DNA from: Paludibacter sp. | GTDB lineage: Bacteria; Bacteroidota; Bacteroidia; Bacteroidales; Paludibacteraceae | Assembly (NCBI GenBank): GCA_028710895.1 | Contig: JAQTTH010000003.1 | Coordinates: 1 to 64,000, forward strand | DNA length: 64,000 nt | Reading direction: 5' to 3' | In this document: positions 46,281 through 55,061 of the stretch, one piece after another | Layout: every line of letters begins with the position of its first letter | Numbering within the stretch: position 1 is the stretch's first letter | Notes under the pieces: generated by a model | Seen by the model: only the letters and a program-made list of their open reading frames with translations | The model's database searches: none | What the model was told of the DNA's origin: nothing | Translations under genes and position numbers: made by a program

Positions 46281-47431
46281 TTACAAGCTCCGTCGCCAAT
46301 TTCGGCAATGTAGAACTCAGGCTTGATGCCGATTTTAGCTTCGTAAGCAGCACCCACTTCTTTGATAAATGTATCGATAGCTTCATCTTTTACCAATGAA
46401 ACAGTACATCCACCAAAACCACCACCGGTCATACGTGAACCGATAACACCATCTATTTTCCATGCTTCGGCAGCCATGCAATCCAATTCAGGACCGGTTA
46501 CTTCATAATCGTCGCGCAATGAAACGTGAGAAGCATTCATCAATTGTCCGAACAAAGTCAAATCACCTGCTTTCAATGCTTTTACAGCGTCAGAAGTACG
46601 TTGAACCTCACCAACAACGTGGCGGGCACGTTTTTGAGCAACTGGATCAGTAATAGCTGATTCGATTGATTTGAATTCCGCTTCGGTCAATTCAGCTAAA
46701 TATTTCAACGGACGAACAGTGTTCAATTGCTCAACAGCTTTCTTGCATTCAGCCACGCGTTGGTTGTAAGCACCTGAATCCAGTTTGTGTGGACTGTGCG
46801 TATTTGAGATAAGAATTTTTACGCCTTCGAGTTTTACAGGAACCAATTCGAATTCCAATGTATCGCAGTTCAGGTGAATAGCGTGGTCTTTAGCACCGTT
46901 AGCCGAAGCAAACTGATCCATGATACCGCAATTTACCAACGCAAACTCGTGTTCTGATTTTTGACCGATTTGAGCCAACACAGTACGATTAAATTCTGTT
47001 CCCAATTGATCGTTAAATGCATAAGCAGTAACAACTTCCAATGCTGCTGAAGAAGAAAGACCTGCACCGTTAGGTACATTACCCCAAATTAAAATGTCAT
47101 AACCTTCGGTGATAGCAATGCCGCGTTTAACGAACTGAGCAATAACTCCCAGTGGATAGTTAACCCATGATTTGTCAAGCGGAGTAGTCAATTGATCGAA
47201 ACCAAGCGAAATGATTTCAGGTTGGTTCAACGATTTGAAGTTCATTACTTTTTTGTCGTTTTTGGCCAACAACAAATACGTACCAAAACTCAATGCGCAT
47301 GGAAATACAGATCCACCATTGTAATCGGTATGCTCACCAATCAGGTTTACACGTCCCGGAGAGAAATACACTGCTTCGGCTACTTTGCCGTAAGCTGCTT
47401 CAAAAGCCACTTTTAATTCTTGAACTGTCAT
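46274..47431 (-). CDS. galK: Galactokinase
   Basis: This cytoplasmic GHMP-family kinase makes galactose-1-phosphate from alpha-galactose and ATP, the first committed Leloir step. It is 385 residues, normal length. It has the galactokinase signature GRVNLIGEHTDYNGG near the N-terminus, the ATP-binding PNGAGLSSSAALEV, the catalytic-base region NCGIMDQFASANG and the C-terminal MTGGGFGGCTVSLV. It is the first gene of the galK-galM operon. Galactose could come from the window's GH2 beta-galactosidase, and from pectin side chains exposed by the PL11 and PL9 lyases. No galT or galE is present here. Confidence 0.96.
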   Translation of the reverse strand: MTVQELKVAFEAAYGKVAEAVYFSPGRVNLIGEHTDYNGGSVFPCALSFGTYLLLAKNDKKVMNFKSLNQPEIISLGFDQLTTPLDKSWVNYPLGVIAQFVKRGIAITEGYDILIWGNVPNGAGLSSSAALEVVTAYAFNDQLGTEFNRTVLAQIGQKSEHEFALVNCGIMDQFASANGAKDHAIHLNCDTLEFELVPVKLEGVKILISNTHSPHKLDSGAYNQRVAECKKAVEQLNTVRPLKYLAELTEAEFKSIESAITDPVAQKRARHVVGEVQRTSDAVKALKAGDLTLFGQLMNASHVSLRDDYEVTGPELDCMAAEAWKIDGVIGSRMTGGGFGGCTVSLVKDEAIDTFIKEVGAAYEAKIGIKPEFYIAEIGDGACKL

Positions 47432-47479
47432 AATAAATTTATTTTAATTGTATTTTGTACATTTATCTTTTTGGGAACA

Positions 47480-47487
47480 CAAAAATA
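47480..47487 (-). promoter_or_regulatory. -7 box of the gal operon
   Basis: On the minus strand TATTTTTG matches TAnnTTTG, about 50 bases upstream of the galK ATG. No clear -33 element is seen. Confidence 0.5.
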
Positions 47488-47810
47488 ACTCAATTCGCAA
47501 GGATAAACTAATAATTGATTCATGTTTTAAAGCATAATTTCAGATTATTAAATATTGATGTATTTTTTACGTAATCTATGAATTTAAAATGAACAGTATC
47601 GGTGTTTTATAAGTGTCAGTATATCAGTATATAAACAGGATAATATGTAATACATACAGATGTGTTTTCAGACAATAATTCAACCGGAAAATTCCGTAAA
47701 ATGATATACGTAAAAGCAGTTGGCATAATTGTGTTCTATTTTGGCAAAATAATCGCCATTTATAGGGTATTGATTGAGGTTGAAAAATGGGGTTTTACTC
47801 ATACTTTTTT

Positions 47811-48003
47811 AAGTCCGAAGGACTTGAATGTAAATAACCGCGGGTGCAACCCGTGGTGTAGACTGAAAACAGACAAGAACCCTGAAGGGGTTCAATAATA
47901 GGATCTTTACATTGAACCCCTTCAGGGTTCTGAAATAGGGTTGTGCATTACCCACGGGTTATACCCGCGGTTATTTACATTGAATCCACAAAAGGATTCT
48001 GAG
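47811..48003. repeat. Large nested palindrome (REP-like element)
   Basis: A near-symmetrical structure of about 190 bases occupies part of the 721-base galK-PL9 gap. A central 21-bp arm pair (47876-47896 with 47911-47931) is perfect with a 14-base spacer. An outer pair GTAAATAACCGCGGGT (47830-47845) matches its complement at 47963-47978. Small hairpins such as AAGTCC-gaa-GGACTT lie at the edge. The CCGCGGGT and CCCTGAAGGGG motifs are typical of extragenic palindromes dispersed in Bacteroidetes genomes. An open frame across it (47662-47898) is not gene-like. Bases 47488-47810 show nothing else. Confidence 0.8.
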
Positions 48004-48125
48004 AATAAAGAAGCTTGTATATAAATTTACTTTATCCATCCCCGTTTCGTGTTAAGATGCCTGAACTGTTCAGATTCTCCACATTAAAGGTAAATTAATC
48101 CACATAGGGCAACAGCTTGTGTCAC

Positions 48126-48133
48126 TAAATTTG
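48126..48133 (+). promoter_or_regulatory. -7 box of the PL9 gene
   Basis: TAAATTTG matches TAnnTTTG, 20-29 bases before the candidate start codons. The -33 element is unclear. Confidence 0.5.
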
Positions 48134-48152
48134 CAGCATCAAAATACTGTAA

Positions 48153-49706
48153 ATGAAAATCATGAAAAAACTTTCTTTATTTCTGTTGCTGACATTTAGT
48201 TATACGCTTTTCGCTACCACATATTATGTATCGCCTGCCGGTACAAGTACTGCAGCAGGAACCATTGCTGCTCCTTTAAACTTCACAACCGCCATAGCCA
48301 AATCGCTTGTTGCAGGCGATTCTGTTTTGTTGCGCGATGGGATGTATAGTTTCAGCAGCTTGCAACAAATATCCAAATCGGGCACTTCGGCTAAATTTAT
48401 TTTTATAGGTGCTTACAAAAACGAAATTCCAATTCTCGATTTTCGTACCGAACCGTACAACAGTAGTAATCAGGGAGTGAAACTTGCAGGAAATTACGTT
48501 CACTTCAAAGGCATCATCGTGCAGGGAGCCGGCGACAATGGCTTGCAGGTTACCGGAAGCAATAATAAAATAGAACTTTGCACTACCCGCTGGAATTGCG
48601 ATGCCGGTATGCAAATGAAAACAGGTAGCGATAACCTTATTCTCAATTGCGATTCGTACGAAAACTTCGATTACGAAACAGGTGGAACAGCTTCGCCCGA
48701 CTATGGTGGAAATGCCGATGGTTTTGCCGACAAACAATACACAAACACGGGAACAAACACCTACAAAGGATGTCGGTCGTGGAGGAATGGTGACGATGGT
48801 TGGGATAGTTACGAAAAAATTGGTAACACGGTTTACGATAGTTGCTGGTGTTTTTCAATGACTCCTGCCACATTTGATATGAAACAACATATTCGTTTCA
48901 AAACCGATAGTGCTTCCTGGTTCTACCAGTTTAAAAGCACAAACTTTGTGATGACGAATTATGGTAACGGCAATGGATTTAAACTCGGTGGAAATTATAC
49001 AGCCAATAATGCTACGCTTCACAATTGTGTTTCGGTAGGTAATCCTGTAAAAGGATTCGACCAGAATAACAATAACGGAATCATGACAATTTATAACTGC
49101 ACAAGTTATAACAACGGCTACAACTACGGCTTTTCCAACAGTAGTTACGGTACATTAATTATAAAGAACTGTGCTTCGCTTACAAGTGCAAAAGCCAATA
49201 CACTTGCCTGTAAAACGGTTACACAGGCATATAATACCTGGAATACAGGATTTTCCTGTGCCACAACCGATTTTGTAAGTCTCGATTACTCGGTAATGCT
49301 TAACCCCCGTCAGGCTGATGGGTCGTTGCCCGAAGTTACGCTGCTTCACCTCAAAGCAACCAGCTCCATGATAGACAAGGGAACCAATGTGGGATATGCT
49401 TTCTCAGGCGTAGCTCCCGATTTAGGTGCGTACGAATACAAAGCCACTAATACGGCTGTTGCACCGGTATCGGAAAATAACATTCAAGCTCAGGTCTGTT
49501 TCTCGACCACTTCAAAACAAATTGTTGTAAATGGTTCGGTGGCGGCGGTTGAAGTGTTTGAATTGTCGGGGAAGAAAGTTTTTTCTTCCCGTGTACATGC
49601 CGATAAATTGATTATTCCGGCTGCGGACTTATCGAAAGGAGTTTGTATTGTGCGGGTTATTGCTCCCGATGGAGTTTGCACTACGGCCAAGGTAATTGTG
49701 GAGTAA
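48153..49706 (+). CDS. PL9 pectate lyase, T9SS-secreted
   Basis: This secreted polysaccharide lyase of family 9 probably cleaves polygalacturonate with calcium. It is 517 residues: a signal peptide, then a right-handed beta-helix starting TTYYVSPAGTSTAAGT (about 22-430). It shows the PL9 hallmark regions NADGFADKQ and CRSWRNGDDGWDSY, which hold the calcium-binding and catalytic residues in characterised relatives, and KGFDQNNNNGIMTIYNCT. A C-terminal T9SS sorting domain (about 445-517; VEVFELSGKKVFSS, DLSKGVCIVRV) follows. ATG 48162 would give a more standard signal peptide start (MKKLSLFLLL) and is equally possible. It complements PL11, one acting on homogalacturonan and the other on rhamnogalacturonan. 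Confidence 0.9.
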   Translation: MKIMKKLSLFLLLTFSYTLFATTYYVSPAGTSTAAGTIAAPLNFTTAIAKSLVAGDSVLLRDGMYSFSSLQQISKSGTSAKFIFIGAYKNEIPILDFRTEPYNSSNQGVKLAGNYVHFKGIIVQGAGDNGLQVTGSNNKIELCTTRWNCDAGMQMKTGSDNLILNCDSYENFDYETGGTASPDYGGNADGFADKQYTNTGTNTYKGCRSWRNGDDGWDSYEKIGNTVYDSCWCFSMTPATFDMKQHIRFKTDSASWFYQFKSTNFVMTNYGNGNGFKLGGNYTANNATLHNCVSVGNPVKGFDQNNNNGIMTIYNCTSYNNGYNYGFSNSSYGTLIIKNCASLTSAKANTLACKTVTQAYNTWNTGFSCATTDFVSLDYSVMLNPRQADGSLPEVTLLHLKATSSMIDKGTNVGYAFSGVAPDLGAYEYKATNTAVAPVSENNIQAQVCFSTTSKQIVVNGSVAAVEVFELSGKKVFSSRVHADKLIIPAADLSKGVCIVRVIAPDGVCTTAKVIVE

Positions 49707-49751
49707 CGTACAGGGAAATTTTATAAGCAGGCGGAGTGGTAATTTATTTCA

Positions 49752-50015
49752 TTTAAAGGGATAGATGTCACCACTAACGTGGCTTAATTTCTACAAATCA
49801 ATCTTTGTTACAAAGATTTCAGGACTACGTCCCTCGATTTTGCCTTTTATCAAATAATTGTAACCTGCATATTGATAGTCGTTCCGATCATATGACGATT
49901 TGAAAATTCAGGAGCGTTGCTCTCATATCTTTCTTTTAAAGGGGTAGATGTCACTACCAACGTGGTTCAATTTATGCAAATCAATCTTTGTTACAAAGAT
50001 TTCAGGACTATGTCC
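49752..50015. repeat. Pair of 81-bp direct repeats with internal palindrome
   Basis: Copy 1 (49752-49832) and copy 2 (49935-50015) match closely along their whole length, 183 bases apart. They start TTTAAAGGG and end AGGACTAcGTCC / AGGACTAtGTCC. Each contains the perfect palindrome AATCTTTGTTACAAAGATT. They occupy the convergent gap 49707-50048 between the PL9 gene and the LuxR gene. This looks like a dispersed extragenic element rather than a terminator. Confidence 0.85.
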
Positions 50016-50048
50016 ATCCACTCCGTAAACTCAGGTATCAACCCACAT

Positions 50049-50855
50049 TTACTTTAGCGTTTCCTTTTTCTTTTCGTCAAACAACCCCATTCTATCGGCC
50101 AGTTTCCAGGCTTTATACAAGGTCCTTTCGCCCAGTTTAGCGCGTATATTGCTGCTGTGGTTGCGGATTGTTTTCTTACTTGTGTGAAACAATTCGGCCA
50201 TAGAGCTCTGTTTCACCCCGGCACCACAGTGCCAGATAATCTCCATTTCCCGTTGTGTGAGTTGCAGTTCTTTTTGCAGGGTATTTGTTATTTTGCCGCA
50301 GCCTTTGTTCCCCGAGTAATATCCTTTTTTGCGCAATCTCAGGTACATTGCCTCTTCCATAAACGGAATATGTTCCGCTTTTATCGATAGCATAATTGGT
50401 TTAATTTTCTGCTCATCCATTATCACCGACACACTCTGCATATATATTTCATACCCACCATGTCTGTTCTTCAGTCGCCTGAAACACGACGCCACAAAGC
50501 AGCTTTGTTTATCGGGTGGCAATGCCATAAGCTGTTTATACGCTTCAATCTCAGCGCTCATTGTATATTCCAGGTCGTCGGAGTGGGTAAGTTCATTCAC
50601 GTCATTGGAGTTTTGCAGTTTGGCCGTGTTTACCGACACGCGCAGCAACATGCGGTTATGATTGGAGTGGTGAAGAATAAACCGTCTTGTCTGCAAATCG
50701 AACAGGGTGCAGTTGTATTGATTTACCTGCAGTACCTGCTCCAAAAGAAGAAGTCCGCCGGACTGTTTTACCGTCGACTCATTGTTTGTTTCCGATAATC
50801 CGGGCGTAAAAATGCCATTCCATTTATTTTGTAAAGCTTCAAAGTTTGTTTCCAT
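50049..50855 (-). CDS. LuxR-family transcriptional regulator
   Basis: This 268-residue cytoplasmic protein has a C-terminal LuxR/FixJ-type helix-turn-helix (about 195-255). The helix-turn-helix shows LTQREMEIIWHCGAGVKQSS and the recognition segment TSKKTIRNHSSNIRAKLG. The N-terminal part (about 1-185) has no receiver motif. It resembles the PAS-like sensory halves common in Bacteroidetes LuxR proteins, with TLFDLQTRRFILHHSNHNRML, but I cannot name a domain firmly. The leader is long (about 100 nt) from a -7 box at 50961-50968. Its neighbours give no clear regulon; the 21-bp array upstream is a possible target. Confidence 0.8.
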   Translation of the reverse strand: METNFEALQNKWNGIFTPGLSETNNESTVKQSGGLLLLEQVLQVNQYNCTLFDLQTRRFILHHSNHNRMLLRVSVNTAKLQNSNDVNELTHSDDLEYTMSAEIEAYKQLMALPPDKQSCFVASCFRRLKNRHGGYEIYMQSVSVIMDEQKIKPIMLSIKAEHIPFMEEAMYLRLRKKGYYSGNKGCGKITNTLQKELQLTQREMEIIWHCGAGVKQSSMAELFHTSKKTIRNHSSNIRAKLGERTLYKAWKLADRMGLFDEKKKETLK

Positions 50856-50960
50856 AATCAGGATTTTTTAATTAGTATTTTTTTTAGTCGACCGGGTTGG
50901 CTTGTATAAACAGCAGGCCATTATTCTACCGTTGTTTATCTGCTTAAAATTAACACGCGG

Positions 50961-50968
50961 CAAAGATA
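50961..50968 (-). promoter_or_regulatory. -7 box of the LuxR regulator gene
   Basis: On the minus strand TATCTTTG matches TAnnTTTG, about 105 bases upstream of the ATG. No -33 match is seen. Confidence 0.4.
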
Positions 50969-51183
50969 TATTAATTTATGATATTGTAATAGGTTTCTCT
51001 TAAATATTTTCAAAAAATGAGTCATATGTCCTATTGTTTTTGAGTTGAAAACTCCTTTCCTTTACACCGTTTAACAAAAAGGCTTAGCAAAAGGGGTTTT
51101 TTCAGCGGAAAAATGCCTTCAAAAAACCGAAAAACAGGTAACAGGCTGATTATCTGAAGTAGTTGCGGGTAGCACTTGAGTTG

Positions 51184-51561
51184 TAGTAACAAGGAAACAG
51201 TTTATTTCCAACAGCACTTAGCGCATTTCCAACAGCACTTGGTTCATTTCCAATGGAACCTGACTTATTTCCAACAGCACTTAAGTCATTTCCAACAACA
51301 TTTGATTCATTGTAACATGGAAACAAGTTATTTCCAACAGCACTTAGGAAAAAGCAATAAGGAAGTAAGTCATTTCCAATAGCACTTGATTCATTTCCAA
51401 CAGCACTTACAGAAAAGTAATATGGAAACAAGTCATTTCCAACAGCACTTAGAAAAAAGCAATAAGGAAGTAAGTCATTTCCAACAGCACCTGACTTATT
51501 TCCAACAGCACTTATAAAAAAGTAATATGGAAATGAGTCATTTCCAACAAGGTATTTTGAA
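51184..51561. repeat. Second 21-bp tandem array (about 18 units, two alternating unit types)
   Basis: Units follow one another every 21 bases from 51184 to 51561. Type A begins TTTCCAACAGCACTT and ends near TCA (for example 51205, 51226, 51268, 51331, 51436). Type B is close to AAGTAATATGGAAACAAGTC (for example 51415 and 51520, with AAGCAATAAGG variants at 51352 and 51457). The GGAAA of B and the TTTCC of the following A form an inverted repeat. The period keeps frames open on both strands (seven-residue repeats), which explains spurious reading frames here. The array fills the centre of the 848-base gap 50856-51703; the flanks show nothing else. Confidence 0.92.
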
Positions 51562-51703
51562 TTTCGGGTTGGAAATAAACCCGGGTGATGGAAGTATTGA
51601 AAATTCGGAGGCAGTAATAAAAATCAAATAATAAAATATCAATATGCTTATGCAATAAAAAATATCTATCTATTGGAATATATAAACAAAAAAGTTCAAA
51701 AGA

Positions 51704-52330
51704 ATGGGAACAGAAAAAGTAACAACTGATTTTTCTTCCAAAAATTACACCGACACCGAGTTGAGTGTAAAAGGAACGAAAGTGATTGAATGCATGACTG
51801 GAAACCTGAACTTTACAACACCTATTCCGGCGCTGGATGAAGTAAAAGCCACAATTGTGGGTTACAATGCAGCACTGACAAAGGCAGAAAAAGGAAGTCA
51901 GGACGACAGGATTATTAAGAACAGTTGGCGGGCTAAGCTAGAAAGTCAACTGAAGGATCTGAGCTTATATGTACAGCTAATCAGCAAAGGCGATGGCGTT
52001 ATTATAAGTAGTAGTGGGCTGGATGTCAATAAAAAACCTTCGGCAATCGGAGCATTGGCAAAACCGGAAAATGTGATAATTAAAATGGGCGACAACAAGG
52101 GGACTGTAGTTATTAGCTGCGACGCCATTTATGGAGCCATGTTTTATGAGTTTGAATTTGCTGAGGTACCAACCGAAGGCACACCCGCCTGGACACATAA
52201 AACGTCTACAAAACACAAAATACTGATTGATGGGCTTATCAGTGGTAAGCAATACGTTTTCCGTATTGCAGGTGCCGGGTCGGACTCTTCGCGTGTATGG
52301 AGTGACGAAATTACAAGTTTTGTAATTTAA
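51704..52330 (+). CDS. FnIII-domain protein of unknown function
   Basis: This 208-residue protein has no signal peptide. The N-terminal half (about 1-95) looks alpha-helical (LDEVKATIVGYNAALTKAEKG, WRAKLESQLKDLSLYVQLISKGDG). A fibronectin type III domain follows (about 120-208; KPENVIIKMGDNKGTVVISCDA, HKILIDGLISGKQYVFRIAGAG, RVWSDEI). Similar proteins occur singly in many Bacteroidetes, but I know no function. It lies just after the second 21-bp array. No standard -7 box is seen upstream. Confidence 0.7.
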   Translation: MGTEKVTTDFSSKNYTDTELSVKGTKVIECMTGNLNFTTPIPALDEVKATIVGYNAALTKAEKGSQDDRIIKNSWRAKLESQLKDLSLYVQLISKGDGVIISSSGLDVNKKPSAIGALAKPENVIIKMGDNKGTVVISCDAIYGAMFYEFEFAEVPTEGTPAWTHKTSTKHKILIDGLISGKQYVFRIAGAGSDSSRVWSDEITSFVI

Positions 52331-52516
52331 TTTCAGAGAATAAAAAAACCAATAGATAGGTATTTTTTTTTGATAGAACCGTTTTGAACTTCAGAGTTCG
52401 GAACGGTTTTTTCAGTACGGTTTGTAACAAACGGATGCAGGTTTTATAAGCATACACCCAACGGATTAGTACATCAAAAAGAAATTATAGCCGGAATTGG
52501 AATTATATTAAAAGAA

Positions 52517-52550
52517 TTGTTGTTAATGTGAAATATAGTTTTTATCTTTG
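52517..52550 (+). promoter_or_regulatory. Promoter of the two-helix membrane protein gene
   Basis: TTG (52520-52522), 20 bases, then TATCTTTG (52543-52550): a good match to the Bacteroidetes consensus, 23 bases before the ATG. Confidence 0.65.
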
Positions 52551-52573
52551 AGGGCGAATAGTAAGATATAGTT

Positions 52574-53251
52574 ATGAAAGCTTCGAAAATCGTAGCAACA
52601 AATAAAGTTGAAACAGTTAAAGACAAAATCATAATGTTAGACCTTATATTTTATTTTCTACTATTCATGGTTGTACTTGTAGCTGGACTGGTTATATGGT
52701 CTATTCGACTTTATAAATTATATAGAGCAGGAAAAAGAAAATCATTTACAATACAAATCTGTATTCTGACAACGTTGATTGTTTTTGCGACGTGGGAACT
52801 TCAGATATTTCCTCTTTCCGAGAACTTTTATATAAAAGAACAAACAACAAAGCTAACTGGAAAATCTTTTTGGAGCTGGAAAGAATTCAGTTATGACGAA
52901 TGGGGAATTCGAGGAGAAGGTTACACATTGTACATTTATAAATTTAGTCAAGAGACAGCAAATTATTTTTCAAGTCCAGATTCACTCTTTTTTTCGACTT
53001 TTCCACAGAAGGCAGAATCAGACATAAAATGGACGAAGACTCCTGTGAAAAAAGAAGATTTGAAAATATTAGACTTTGTAACACCTATTTATAGCGGTTG
53101 GAAAGGCGAAATTGTCGCAAGACAAGACTTTATAAAACAAATTGCAACAAGAAAAGGAGCGTATTATGCATATAAAGACGGAGGAGGAACAGACTTTTTC
53201 ATAATCTCTCCGAAGGACAGACTTGTAATTTTGATTAATCATGATATGTAG
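52574..53251 (+). CDS. Membrane protein of unknown function
   Basis: This 225-residue protein has two transmembrane helices (about 20-45, LIFYFLLFMVVLVAGLVIWSI, and about 58-73, IQICILTTLIVFATW). A soluble domain follows (about 80-225), rich in Trp and Tyr (KSFWSWKEFSYDEWGIRGEGYTLYIYKF) and ending in a beta-like stretch FFIISPKDRLVILIN. No family is recognised. It has its own promoter. The start could also be ATG 52634, which would trim 20 residues ahead of the first helix. Confidence 0.6.
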   Translation: MKASKIVATNKVETVKDKIIMLDLIFYFLLFMVVLVAGLVIWSIRLYKLYRAGKRKSFTIQICILTTLIVFATWELQIFPLSENFYIKEQTTKLTGKSFWSWKEFSYDEWGIRGEGYTLYIYKFSQETANYFSSPDSLFFSTFPQKAESDIKWTKTPVKKEDLKILDFVTPIYSGWKGEIVARQDFIKQIATRKGAYYAYKDGGGTDFFIISPKDRLVILINHDM

Positions 53252-53401
53252 TAAACAAACAACTAGAATCAAAAAAACACCGTGTTGCTAACACATTTTT
53301 ATGGGGCATTGGATGGCTGATCCCGATAGATCGGTGCAAGCTGTGCAATCCGGTAGTTTTGCTCGCATTCACTATGTCGTTCCACGACAGCGAATGCTCC
53401 C

Positions 53402-53417
53402 TCCGCCAGCTGGCGGA
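53402..53417. repeat. 16-bp perfect palindrome in a dispersed-repeat remnant
   Basis: TCCGCCAGCTGGCGGA lies in a GC-richer patch (about 53300-53430) unlike its AT-rich surroundings. The same palindrome is common between genes in Bacteroidetes. The gap 53252-53633 holds nothing else recognisable. Confidence 0.6.
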
Positions 53418-53633
53418 CAAATGCCCATAGCCTCGGTAGTTAGGTTCCATTCAGAAAAAAGAAAAAACACCGTTGTTGGAGCAAAAAAATACAGATTATC
53501 ATTAAATAAGAAAATACAAAAAACAAATAACTGAAATTAGATATAGTGCCATTTTTGGAACTTGGTTACATTAAAAAAGTTAGTAACAATATTAAGATAA
53601 CAAATTACACGTATTAATATTTCAATCATAATT

Positions 53634-55061
53634 ATGAAAACAAAATCAACTTTTATTACTTCTGCTTTGGCAACAATGTTGTTACTAGCAGCCACCACAC
53701 AGAGTTCTGCACTTAATTACACCATCGGCTTTACGGCTTCGGGTGTTACGACTTCGGTAGGTAGTATACAAGTACAAAACCTAACAAAGAATACAACAGT
53801 AACTGTCCCAAATGGAAACACCTTAACCTTGACTTTGACAGATCAAACAAACGCTGTTGATGCGATCAGTGTTAACAATGATGGCATTCGAATTAGACAA
53901 AATGCAAGTACTGGAAAATCTACATTGATATTTTATGCTAAGCAAGCAGGTAGTGCACAAGTTTATGTTTATGCCATTGATGGCGGGGAGGTAGTGAGAC
54001 AAACCTCCAATCTGGATGAAGGCGACAATGCCTTTGAACTGTCATTGCCCACAGGTATATATGCCATCCATGTATCGGGCAAAGGATATGCGTATTCTAC
54101 CAAACTACAAAGTCAGAGAAGTACCGTTATCCAAGCAGAAATTATATTTATGAGCAATAAAAAAACAGAAGTATACGCACCACAGAAAAACAAAGCGACA
54201 CCAATAACAACTACTACCATGACTTATTCCGTTGGTGACCAGTTACTTTATACCGCTACTTCGGATACTTACATTTCTTCTGTGCCCGATATACCTACCG
54301 CCAATAAGGTTATCAATTTTAGTTTCACGACCATACCGACCTCTGCCATTCCTACGGGCACCTTTGCGATGGGCACATCTGGTAGTTCTGACGAAGTACA
54401 GCACTTTGTAACGCTAAGTGCCTACAGCATGAGTAAGTACGAGATAACCAATGCGCAATATGCTGCCTTCTTGAATGCTAAAGGTATAGGCAGTGATGGA
54501 CTTTACTTATTAGGTGCATATCCCACTGAAGTTTTGATTTATAGTAGCTCGAATATATATGACTGGGGATTACATTACAGTGGATCACAATGGATACCTG
54601 TGGCTGGATATGAAAATAACCCTGTAATAAATGTAACATGGTATGGAGCTACTGAGTTTGCTACCTATCTGGGAGGTAAACTTCCTACTGAGGCACAATG
54701 GGAATATGCTTGTCGTGCAGGAACTAATACTCCTTTCAGTACAGGCACTTATTTAACCAACCTTCAAGCAAATTTTAATTCATCAACTGGCAAAACTCAA
54801 CCAGGAGGTACTTACTCATCCAATGCTTATGGTTTGTACGATATGCATGGCAATGTGCAAGAGTGGTGCTCCGATTGGGAAGGTGTTTATCCTATTTCAG
54901 CACAAACTAATCCAACTGGAAGTGCTTATGGTACACGCCGTATTGTTCGAGGTGGTAGTTGGATCCAAGATGCTCAGTATTGTCGCTCTGCTTTTCGAAA
55001 TTCCATGAGCCCATATACTCATACAGAGTTATTTGGCTTTCGGGCGGCCTTTGTCCAATAG
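53634..55061 (+). CDS. Secreted SUMF (formylglycine-generating-enzyme fold) protein with internal sorting-like domain
   Basis: This 475-residue protein has a signal peptide (LATMLLLAATTQSSA). Residues about 75-180 resemble a T9SS sorting-type beta-sandwich (VYVYAIDGGEVVRQ, LPTGIYAIHVSGKGYAYSTKL) but lie in the middle of the protein. The SUMF/FGE-sulfatase fold spans about 240-475, with MGTSGSSDEVQHFVTLSAY, KYEITNAQYAAFLN, LPTEAQWEYACRAG, YDMHGNVQEWCSDW and RRIVRGGSWIQDAQYCRSAFRN. Only one of the two active-site cysteines of true formylglycine-generating enzymes is kept near the end (QYC), so sulfatase activation is unlikely. No sulfatase gene is nearby. Function unknown; surface binding is possible. 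Confidence 0.8.
   Translation: MKTKSTFITSALATMLLLAATTQSSALNYTIGFTASGVTTSVGSIQVQNLTKNTTVTVPNGNTLTLTLTDQTNAVDAISVNNDGIRIRQNASTGKSTLIFYAKQAGSAQVYVYAIDGGEVVRQTSNLDEGDNAFELSLPTGIYAIHVSGKGYAYSTKLQSQRSTVIQAEIIFMSNKKTEVYAPQKNKATPITTTTMTYSVGDQLLYTATSDTYISSVPDIPTANKVINFSFTTIPTSAIPTGTFAMGTSGSSDEVQHFVTLSAYSMSKYEITNAQYAAFLNAKGIGSDGLYLLGAYPTEVLIYSSSNIYDWGLHYSGSQWIPVAGYENNPVINVTWYGATEFATYLGGKLPTEAQWEYACRAGTNTPFSTGTYLTNLQANFNSSTGKTQPGGTYSSNAYGLYDMHGNVQEWCSDWEGVYPISAQTNPTGSAYGTRRIVRGGSWIQDAQYCRSAFRNSMSPYTHTELFGFRAAFVQ

Noticed and set aside
47662-47898. A 78-residue protein upstream of the PL9 gene
   Set aside because: The second half runs through the large palindrome and ends in it; there is no family or promoter support.
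31533-49706. A second SusC/SusD locus for pectin
   Set aside because: No TonB-dependent transporter or SusD gene is found between the pectin lyases; export is by T9SS and import must be encoded elsewhere.
51184-51561. CRISPR array or two heptad-repeat protein genes (frames at 51150-51431 minus and 51176-51382 plus)
   Set aside because: There are no spacers. The 21-bp period keeps frames open on both strands at once, no start signal is visible, and the frames end arbitrarily.
53634-55061. Sulfatase-activating formylglycine-generating enzyme
   Set aside because: Only one of the paired active-site cysteines is present and no sulfatase gene occurs in the window.
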